Origin: Treponema sp.
Lineage (GTDB): Bacteria; Spirochaetota; Spirochaetia; Treponematales; Treponemataceae
DNA: 23,139 nt
Assembly: GCA_021442965.1 (NCBI GenBank)
Contig: JABUUX010000065.1
Location: forward strand, 1-23,139
Direction of reading: 5' to 3'
The notes under the pieces are model-generated. The model was not told the origin of the DNA, ran no database searches, and saw only the letters and a program-made list of their open reading frames with translations. A program made the translations under genes and the position numbers. This document shows positions 17,176-23,139 of the stretch, in pieces. Positions within the stretch are counted from its first letter, which is position 1. Every line of letters begins with the position of its first letter.

Positions 17176-17204
17176 TTGATTTTAATTACTGTTTGTGTTA
17201 AAAT
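17176..17204 (+). promoter_or_regulatory. promoter of the 1508-aa gene, predicted leaderless start
   Basis: TTGATT (17176-17181) is 17 bases from TAAAAT (17199-17204), extended by TGT (17196-17198). The -10 ends 8 bases before the ATG at 17213, and no Shine-Dalgarno sequence is present in ATATTAAACTATG. Confidence 0.7.
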
Positions 17205-17212
17205 ATTAAACT

Positions 17213-20200
17213 ATGGCAAATGAAATAATTCCGATTCGTGTTGGTATTGATGTTGGATCTACTACTGTAAAAATAGCAATTCTTGATAATGATGATAAAC
17301 TGATTTATTCAGATTATCAGCGTCACCGTGCAGATATCCGGAGTACAATTATAAATGTTGTTACTAAGGCTTTGGGAGATGTTGAAAAAATTCTTCCAGC
17401 TGGCAAAGACCAGACGCTTACTATAAAGGTAACAGGCTCAGGAGGATTTTCTGTATCCCAGTGGCTGAATATTCCTTTTATACAGGAAGTAATTGCCGCT
17501 ACAACTGCTGTAAAAAAAATAATCCCACAAACTGATGTTGTAATTGAACTTGGTGGTGAAGATGCCAAGATTACTTATTTCAAAGGTGGCGTTGAACAGC
17601 GCATGAACGGAACATGTGCCGGCGGAACCGGTGCCTTTATAGACCAGATGGCGGCACTTTTGGAAACGGACGCAGGAGGATTGAATGAGCTTGCAAAGGA
17701 TATGAACCAGATTTATCCTATTGCGGCACGTTGCGGGGTTTTTGCCAAGACTGATGTTCAGCCTTTGATAAATGAAGGAGCACGCCGTGAAGATATTGCA
17801 GCTTCTATTTTCCAGGCTGTTGTAAGCCAGACTATTTCGGGGCTTGCGTGCGGTAAACCAATTCGTGGGCATGTTGCATTTTTGGGCGGGCCGCTTCATT
17901 TTATGGATCAGCTGCGCCATCGTTTTATAGAGACCTTAAAATTAAAAGATGATGAAATAATCGTTCCTGAAAATTCTGAAGTTTTTGTTGCAATGGGCTC
18001 TGCTTTTGCCGCTGAACGTAAGTTTAAAAATGAAGACGGTTCGGATTATGTTTTCCCGACAATTGAAAGTTTTAGAAGCAGTCTTTCAAATCTTGTTGGA
18101 GCCGAGCTTCAGGAAGTTCAGCGTCTGGAACCATTGTTTAAAAATCAGGATGAACTGGATGAGTTTACTTCAAGACATAAAGGTCAGGTTGCCAAACGGG
18201 GGGAACTTTCAAAAACTCATGGTCCTGTATTTCTGGGCTTGGATTCAGGTTCTACTACAACAAAAGCAGTTCTGATTGATTCTGAAGGAAGAATCTTATG
18301 GAATTTCTATTCGCACAATCAGGGAAATCCTGTGGAACTTGCAGTTCAGGTATTGAAAGATCTTTATACTCTTTTGCCTGAGGATGTTTATATAGGGCGA
18401 GCTGTTTCTACAGGATATGGAGAAGCTCTTTTTCAGGCGGCCTTTGGAGTTGACGCGGGTGAAGTTGAAACTATTACTCATTACCGTGCGGCAGATTTTT
18501 TTGTTCCTGGTGTAGAATTCCTTCTGGATATTGGCGGACAGGATATGAAGTGTCTTCGTATGAAAGACGGAGCCATTGTTTCAATCCAGCTTAATGAAGC
18601 TTGTTCTTCTGGGTGCGGTTCATTCCTTGATAACTTTGCCCGAACAATGGGAATGGATATAAGGGATTTTAGTAAAATTGCGCTGCTTGCAGAAAAGCCT
18701 GTAGATCTTGGAAGCCGCTGTACTGTATTTATGAACAGCCGTGTAAAACAGGCACAGAAAGAAGGTGCTTCGGTTGCTGATATTTCTGCAGGTCTTTCGT
18801 ATTCTGTAATTAAAAATGCTTTGTTTAAGGTTATAAAACTTAGAAAGGCCAGTGATATTGGTTCAAAGGTTGTTGTTCAGGGGGGAACGTTTAATAACGA
18901 TGCTGTTCTGCGTGCCTTTGAAAAAATTGGCGGAGTAGAAGTATTCCGGCCTGATGTTGCAGGACTTATGGGTGCCTATGGTTCTGCCCTTATTGCCTGC
19001 GACCAGTGGAGAGATTTGACTGCACCAAAACCCGGAGAACCGGAAGATACAGTTCACGAGGTTCGTTCAAGTATTGCCTCATTAAAAGATTTGGAAAATT
19101 TCAAGGTTGATTTAGATTTGCGTCGTTGTGGAAAGTGTCAGAATAACTGTCTGCTTACAATTAACACATTCAGTACTTCTGAAGCAAAACGCCGTTTTAT
19201 TACCGGAAATCGTTGTGAAAAAGGGGCTGAACTGGAGGATGATGCACAGATAATTGATGCAAGTAATAAAAAGAATACGGGTGTAGAAGAAGCAACTGAA
19301 AAAATGCCAAATCTTTTTGATTGGAAATACAAGAGACTTTTCAGTTATGTTCCGAGAAAGGCAGAAGATGCACCAATGGGTGATGTTGGAATCCCGCGTG
19401 TTCTTAATATGTATGAAAACTATCCTTTATGGTTTACTTTCTTTAATGAACTTGGATTCCGTGTAAGATTAAGTCAGCGTTCAAGCCGTCACGTTTATGA
19501 AAAAGGTTTGGAGTCTATTCCGTCAGAATCGGTTTGTTATCCTGGAAAAATTTCTCACGGCCATGTAGAAAGTCTTCTTCAGGCAGGAGTAAAATTTGTA
19601 TTCTATCCTTGTGCTCCATACGAACATCAGGAAGATACGGGAGCGGGAAATCATTATAACTGTCCTATTGTAACAAGTTATCCTGAAGTTCTTAGAAATA
19701 ATATTGATGCTCTTCGTCAGGACGATTCCATAATTTATATGAATCCTTTCCTGCCAATTTACGATAAACCACGTCTTGCAGAACGTCTTTATGAAGAAAT
19801 GTCAAAGCACTTTGCCAGTCTTACAAAAGAACAAATTTATTCTGCTGTAGATAAGGCTTGGAAAGAACAGGAAAAATTCCGTGAGGATGTAAAAAAGCAG
19901 GGTGAAGAAGCTTTGGAATTGATGATTCGTAACAGTGCACAGGGAGTAGTTCTTGCAGGTCGTCCTTATCATCTGGATCCCGAAATTAATCATGGAATTC
20001 CTGAAATGATTAACGGACTTGGTCTTGCTGTTTTTACAGAAGACTCTGTTGCTCATCTGGGAAAAATAGAAAGACCACTTCGTATTATTGACCAGTGGGT
20101 TTATCATAACCGTCTTTACCGTGCCGCTCAGTTTGTTTCTGAAATGCCTGCTTTGGAACTTGTTCAGCTTACCAGTTTTGGTTGCGGTCTTGATGCTGTA

Positions 20201-21739
20201 ACGGCTGATCAGGTTGATGAAATTATGAAAGCTAAGGGTCGTATGTATACTCTTATAAAAATTGATGAAGGAAGCAATCTGGGGGCTGTACGTATTCGTG
20301 TACGCTCACTTATTGCGGCTGTTAAAGAAAGACAAAGAAATAAGCGTCATTACGAACTTAAGACTTCGGCATATAACCGTCAGGTATTTACAAAAGAAAT
20401 GAAGTATACACATACTATTATTGGACCGCAGATGTCGCCGATTCATTTTAGAATTCTTCAGAAGGCTTTTGCAGGTGCAGGATATCGTTTTGTGATTCTT
20501 GATGCAGTTGATCCAAAAGCTGTAGATACTGGCCTAAAGTATGTAAATAATGATGCCTGTTATCCTTCAATTCTAGTTGCAGGTCAGATGCTTGCAGCCC
20601 TTGAAAGCGGAAAGTATGATTTGGATCATGTAAGTCTTATTATTACTCAAACAGGCGGCGGTTGCCGTGCTACAAATTACATAGGATTTATTCGACGTGC
20701 TTTGAATGATGCAGGTTGGGGACATATACCTGTTCTTTCTTTGAGTGCTCAGGGCTTTGAAAAAAATCCGGGATTTAAAATTACACTGGGACTTTTGCAC
20801 AGACTTTTGAAAGCCGTAATGGTGGGAGATCTTCTTATGAGGTGTCTTTACCGGGTACGTCCTTACGAAGCTGTTCCTGGAAGTGCCAATGCTCTTTACG
20901 AAAAATGGACTGCTGTTGCAGAAAAAGAAGCCGGATCTCTTTCTATAGCAAAATATCACAGACTTTTAAAAAGAATTGTGAAAGATTTTGATAATTTAGA
21001 ATTAAAACCGATTAAGAAACCACGCGTTGGTGTTGTTGGTGAAATTCTGGTAAAATTCCATCCTACAGCAAATAATGACATTGTAAATGTTATAGAACGG
21101 GAAGGGGCTGAGTGCGTTATGCCAGACCTTGCTGACTTCTTCTTTTATACATTTGCTACAGGTATTTTCCGTCATGAAGAACTTGCATTCCCTAAAAAGA
21201 CAGAACGAAATGCAAAACTCTTGGTTTGGTTTTTGGAACTTTATCGCGGTAAAATGAAAAAGTATCTTAGAAAGTCAAAACGTTTTGAAGCACCTTCGAG
21301 TATCTATAAACTTATGAAAGGAGTTGATGATATTGTTCAACTGGGAAATATTACAGGAGAAGGATGGTTCCTTACTGCAGAAATGGTTGAGCTTATAGAA
21401 GAAGGGGCTCCAAGTATTGCCTGTGTTCAGCCTTTTGCATGTCTTCCAAACCATGTTACAGGAAAAGGAATGATTAAAGAACTTAGAAGAAGATTCCCTG
21501 AGGCAAATATTTCCGCAATAGATTACGATCCGGGGTCTTCTGAAGTTAATCAGCTGAACCGATTGAAACTTCTGCTTTCAAATGCTCCTGTGGGAAATCA
21601 TCCTGATGAAGATAAGGATGGAATGGTTATGCTAAAAGATGGCAGAAAGGTAAAGCCTGAAATTAAACTGGCTGCGGGAGCTGCTATGACAGATCCTGAA
21701 CCGGTTGCAGGCTATGAAATGCCTCCGGTTAATTCATAA
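17213..21739 (+). CDS. giant fused 2-hydroxyacyl-CoA dehydratase activase-type ATPase / DUF2229 protein
   Basis: This 1508-aa protein of the BcrAD/BadFG activase superfamily is fused to dehydratase-like parts. ATPase domain 1 (about 8-270) has GIDVGSTT (11-18) and cysteines 135 and 174. ATPase domain 2 (about 338-600) has GLDSGSTT (342-349) and cysteines 464 and 503. Both pairs are 39 apart, the spacing of the cysteines that hold the [4Fe-4S] cluster between subunits in the Acidaminococcus activase. A four-cysteine module (639, 642, 646, 668) follows. A DUF2229/HgdB-like region begins near 728 with Cys775, 800 and 817, then Cys991, 1116, 1151, 1404 and 1410. In known systems the activase uses ATP to push an electron to a very low potential for a separate dehydratase or reductase. 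Here both sides seem to be one chain and no partner gene is adjacent. The substrate is unknown. Confidence 0.88.
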   Translation: MANEIIPIRVGIDVGSTTVKIAILDNDDKLIYSDYQRHRADIRSTIINVVTKALGDVEKILPAGKDQTLTIKVTGSGGFSVSQWLNIPFIQEVIAATTAVKKIIPQTDVVIELGGEDAKITYFKGGVEQRMNGTCAGGTGAFIDQMAALLETDAGGLNELAKDMNQIYPIAARCGVFAKTDVQPLINEGARREDIAASIFQAVVSQTISGLACGKPIRGHVAFLGGPLHFMDQLRHRFIETLKLKDDEIIVPENSEVFVAMGSAFAAERKFKNEDGSDYVFPTIESFRSSLSNLVGAELQEVQRLEPLFKNQDELDEFTSRHKGQVAKRGELSKTHGPVFLGLDSGSTTTKAVLIDSEGRILWNFYSHNQGNPVELAVQVLKDLYTLLPEDVYIGRAVSTGYGEALFQAAFGVDAGEVETITHYRAADFFVPGVEFLLDIGGQDMKCLRMKDGAIVSIQLNEACSSGCGSFLDNFARTMGMDIRDFSKIALLAEKPVDLGSRCTVFMNSRVKQAQKEGASVADISAGLSYSVIKNALFKVIKLRKASDIGSKVVVQGGTFNNDAVLRAFEKIGGVEVFRPDVAGLMGAYGSALIACDQWRDLTAPKPGEPEDTVHEVRSSIASLKDLENFKVDLDLRRCGKCQNNCLLTINTFSTSEAKRRFITGNRCEKGAELEDDAQIIDASNKKNTGVEEATEKMPNLFDWKYKRLFSYVPRKAEDAPMGDVGIPRVLNMYENYPLWFTFFNELGFRVRLSQRSSRHVYEKGLESIPSESVCYPGKISHGHVESLLQAGVKFVFYPCAPYEHQEDTGAGNHYNCPIVTSYPEVLRNNIDALRQDDSIIYMNPFLPIYDKPRLAERLYEEMSKHFASLTKEQIYSAVDKAWKEQEKFREDVKKQGEEALELMIRNSAQGVVLAGRPYHLDPEINHGIPEMINGLGLAVFTEDSVAHLGKIERPLRIIDQWVYHNRLYRAAQFVSEMPALELVQLTSFGCGLDAVTADQVDEIMKAKGRMYTLIKIDEGSNLGAVRIRVRSLIAAVKERQRNKRHYELKTSAYNRQVFTKEMKYTHTIIGPQMSPIHFRILQKAFAGAGYRFVILDAVDPKAVDTGLKYVNNDACYPSILVAGQMLAALESGKYDLDHVSLIITQTGGGCRATNYIGFIRRALNDAGWGHIPVLSLSAQGFEKNPGFKITLGLLHRLLKAVMVGDLLMRCLYRVRPYEAVPGSANALYEKWTAVAEKEAGSLSIAKYHRLLKRIVKDFDNLELKPIKKPRVGVVGEILVKFHPTANNDIVNVIEREGAECVMPDLADFFFYTFATGIFRHEELAFPKKTERNAKLLVWFLELYRGKMKKYLRKSKRFEAPSSIYKLMKGVDDIVQLGNITGEGWFLTAEMVELIEEGAPSIACVQPFACLPNHVTGKGMIKELRRRFPEANISAIDYDPGSSEVNQLNRLKLLLSNAPVGNHPDEDKDGMVMLKDGRKVKPEIKLAAGAAMTDPEPVAGYEMPPVNS

Positions 21740-21740
21740 A

Positions 21741-21784
21741 TAAAAAAGGCTGTGCTTCATTTTGATAGCACAGCCTTTTTTTTT
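21741..21784. terminator. bidirectional terminator between convergent genes
   Basis: GGCTGTGC (21748-21755) and GCACAGCC (21768-21775) form a perfect stem with a 12-base loop, flanked by six A's on the left and nine T's on the right. Either strand gives a hairpin plus U-run, so it can stop both the 1508-aa gene (+) and the lipoprotein gene (-). Confidence 0.93.
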
Positions 21785-21808
21785 GAAACTAAGGTTTCAG
21801 TTCAGATT

Positions 21809-22843
21809 CTATTCACGTACGTATGTAAGAAGTGAAGAACCGTCTGATTCTGCCAGGTCATTCCAGATACAGAGTGAGATTCCTTCTACAGGAGCATCTG
21901 TAAGTTTCATTTCCCAAGAGATTTCAGAAACTTCGTTTGCTTTGATGTTTTCGGCGATGATTTTTCCTTCTCCGCCAACTTCATCAATTTCTTTCCACCA
22001 GTTTACAGCAGCTGTATTTTCTACAGCACGGCAGTGAAGAGCTGCAATGTCGTTGTTTGAACGTGTTTTCCAGTAAACTTTGATTGTGTCTCCAGCGATT
22101 GGCCAGTCTTTGTCCATATCAAATTTCTGTGTGATAGCAACAATTGCCTGATAGTTTACAGGGTCAGCCATTGTATCCTGAACACCGTTTACCCATGGAT
22201 AGTTTGGTTCAAGAGTAACGTATGCCAAATCTTTTGAAAGGTCAAATTCGTATACTTTTGGAGTTGTGTGGTTTGCTTCAGCTACGTAATCACCTACTGG
22301 AGTTCCGATATCTGATTCACATACTCTTTCTACTGCGAATTTAGAAACACCACCATTCTGTTCACCGTATGCGAACTGAACTTTGAAGTTTGTTTTCATT
22401 CCGTTTGTGATAGGGAATGACTGGTTGATTTCATACTGCTGTCCTGCTTTGAGGTCTGTAAGATAAACTTCATCACCTGTGTACAGAGCTGTCCAGTAGT
22501 TTGCTGCTGCTGAGTCATCAACAATACCCATCATAACTTTGTCCAAATCTGCAGTTGGTGTAATTTTACCAGTAATGATTACTGTGTCTCCAGCCTGAAC
22601 TTTGTTTGGTTTTACAACTGATGAAAGGTTTACAACAACCTGACGTGTTGATTTTCCTTTTTCTCCGTACTGTGTGTTGTCTGAAAAGGCAATTTCGGCA
22701 CCGGCATCAGCAAGATCCAATGTGTATGTCATTGGATGTTCGTAACCTGCAGCAGGAGCTTTTTTTGCTCCACCTGTAGAACCACAGCTAACGAGTCCAA
22801 GTCCGAGCACTGCTGCGGCAGCAATAGATAAAAGTTTTTTCAT
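21809..22843 (-). CDS. lipoprotein with a duplicated unrecognised domain
   Basis: The 344-aa secreted lipoprotein starts with a type II signal peptide (MKKLLSIAAAAVLGLGLVSC) whose lipid-modified cysteine is Cys20. The mature part consists of two related halves, about residues 38-172 and 196-340. AGDTVIITGK (84-93) matches AGDTIKVYWK (250-259), and AAANYW (112-117) matches AAVNWW (278-283), both offset by exactly 166. YTLDL (40-44) and YEFDL (198-202) open the halves. The alternating polar/hydrophobic pattern suggests beta-sandwich domains, perhaps carbohydrate- or envelope-binding, but no family was recognised. A perfect AGGAGG lies 9 bases before the ATG, and a good promoter suggests a single-gene, well-expressed unit. 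Confidence 0.85.
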   Translation of the reverse strand: MKKLLSIAAAAVLGLGLVSCGSTGGAKKAPAAGYEHPMTYTLDLADAGAEIAFSDNTQYGEKGKSTRQVVVNLSSVVKPNKVQAGDTVIITGKITPTADLDKVMMGIVDDSAAANYWTALYTGDEVYLTDLKAGQQYEINQSFPITNGMKTNFKVQFAYGEQNGGVSKFAVERVCESDIGTPVGDYVAEANHTTPKVYEFDLSKDLAYVTLEPNYPWVNGVQDTMADPVNYQAIVAITQKFDMDKDWPIAGDTIKVYWKTRSNNDIAALHCRAVENTAAVNWWKEIDEVGGEGKIIAENIKANEVSEISWEMKLTDAPVEGISLCIWNDLAESDGSSLLTYVRE

Positions 22844-22887
22844 TTTATAAATCCTCCTAAAGATTTATTACTTTATTGATAATATAT

Positions 22888-22916
22888 ATAATACAACACC
22901 TTTTTAAATACTGCAA
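22888..22916 (-). promoter_or_regulatory. promoter of the lipoprotein gene
   Basis: On the minus strand TTGCAG (22916-22911) and TATTAT (22893-22888) are 17 bases apart. The predicted start near 22881 gives a leader of about 38 bases carrying AGGAGG (22858-22853). Confidence 0.7.
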
Positions 22917-23027
22917 AAAATATTTAACTAAAAAATCGTTTTTTTTAAGTTTAATTGATATATAAGGTTATAGAAATAATCTATAAGCAAACATAAAAAA
23001 AATAAATTACGAATACCAGAGTGATTT
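22917..23027. other. AT-rich region between divergent promoters
   Basis: This very AT-rich stretch separates the lipoprotein promoter from the promoter of the last gene. It contains an inverted repeat TTATAG (22968-22973) / CTATAA (22981-22986) around 7 bases, and T- and A-runs (for example 22940-22946) that could bend DNA or act as UP-type elements. No open frame or RNA gene was seen. The leader of the next gene is too short for a SAM riboswitch. Confidence 0.35.
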
Positions 23028-23047
23028 TGTTATAATCCCCGTATAAT
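23028..23047 (+). promoter_or_regulatory. tandem -10 elements before the sulfhydrylase-like gene
   Basis: TG-T-TATAAT (23028-23036) is a consensus extended -10. A second TATAAT lies at 23042-23047. Predicted starts near 23043 and 23054 would give leaders of about 40 or 28 bases with AGAGG (23071-23075) before the ATG. Confidence 0.6.
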
Positions 23048-23081
23048 TTGCTTAAAATATAATAATTTATAGAGGTTTTTT

Positions 23082-23139
23082 ATGAAAATTGAGACAAAAG
23101 TTCTGCATTCAGGCTACACTCCAAAAAACGGAGAACCAT
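23082..23139 (+). CDS. O-acetylhomoserine sulfhydrylase-like PLP enzyme, N-terminal fragment
   Basis: Only the first 19 codons are in the window, beginning MKIETKVLHSGYTPKNGEP. The pattern ETK-LH-GY-P-NGEP is typical of the N-terminus of MetY-type O-acetylhomoserine aminocarboxypropyltransferases of the Cys/Met PLP-dependent family, which make homocysteine from O-acetylhomoserine and sulfide. The PLP lysine and the rest of the enzyme lie outside. AGAGG 6 bases upstream supports the start. With so little sequence, another member of the same family (cystathionine gamma-synthase or gamma-lyase) remains possible. Confidence 0.75.
   Translation, partial: MKIETKVLHSGYTPKNGEP

Noticed and set aside
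17438..17920. A 160-codon open frame on the - strand inside the 1508-aa gene
   Set aside because: It is antisense to the conserved first ATPase domain, without start signals or family resemblance.
22917..23081. SAM riboswitch in front of the sulfhydrylase-like gene
   Set aside because: The consensus -10 elements leave a leader of only 28-40 bases, too short for any SAM riboswitch, and no matching stems were seen.

Overview
The window looks like a chromosomal segment of a low-to-moderate GC spirochaete, most likely a host-associated or gut Treponema. The main evidence is RpoB: it is compact (1184 aa) and has asparagine at the position equivalent to E. coli Ser531, the variant tied to natural rifampicin resistance in Treponema and Borrelia. 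The genus is an inference; the sequence contains no rRNA gene. No mobile element, CRISPR array, tRNA or phage gene was seen.

Layout. Positions 1-9404 (+) are the ribosomal/RNA polymerase operon: the 3' end of rplA, then rplJ, rplL, rpoB and rpoC, closed by a strong terminator. The rplJ-rplL and rplL-rpoB spacers are structured; the second holds a perfect 12-bp hairpin in the place where other bacteria attenuate or process this transcript. Positions 9425-13237 (+) hold a membrane CAAX-type M48 protease with its own promoter, a LacI-family regulator and an M18 aminopeptidase. The aminopeptidase terminator lies inside the 3' end of the convergent downstream gene. Positions 13246-15801 (-) are parA-parB followed by a PhnP-like metallo-beta-lactamase-fold hydrolase. 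A SAM-dependent methyltransferase (15875-17095, -) is divergent from a giant 1508-aa protein (17213-21739, +). A bidirectional terminator separates the giant gene from a convergent lipoprotein gene (21809-22843, -). The window ends in the first codons of an O-acetylhomoserine sulfhydrylase-like gene (+).

The most interesting protein is the 1508-aa one. It fuses two copies of the ATP-dependent activase of the 2-hydroxyacyl-CoA dehydratase / benzoyl-CoA reductase type, each with a cysteine pair 39 residues apart, to a four-cysteine module and a long cysteine-rich part resembling the dehydratase or double-cubane-cluster reductase side. It appears to be a self-contained ATP-driven low-potential electron-transfer machine of unknown substrate.

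The most interesting regulatory pattern is that parA, the methyltransferase gene and the 1508-aa gene all lack a Shine-Dalgarno sequence. Each has an extended -10 promoter (TGn plus hexamer) placed so that transcription should start at, or within two bases of, the ATG, which predicts leaderless mRNAs. A 10-bp direct repeat sits between the divergent methyltransferase and giant-gene promoters. The 344-aa lipoprotein has an internal duplication of an unrecognised domain.
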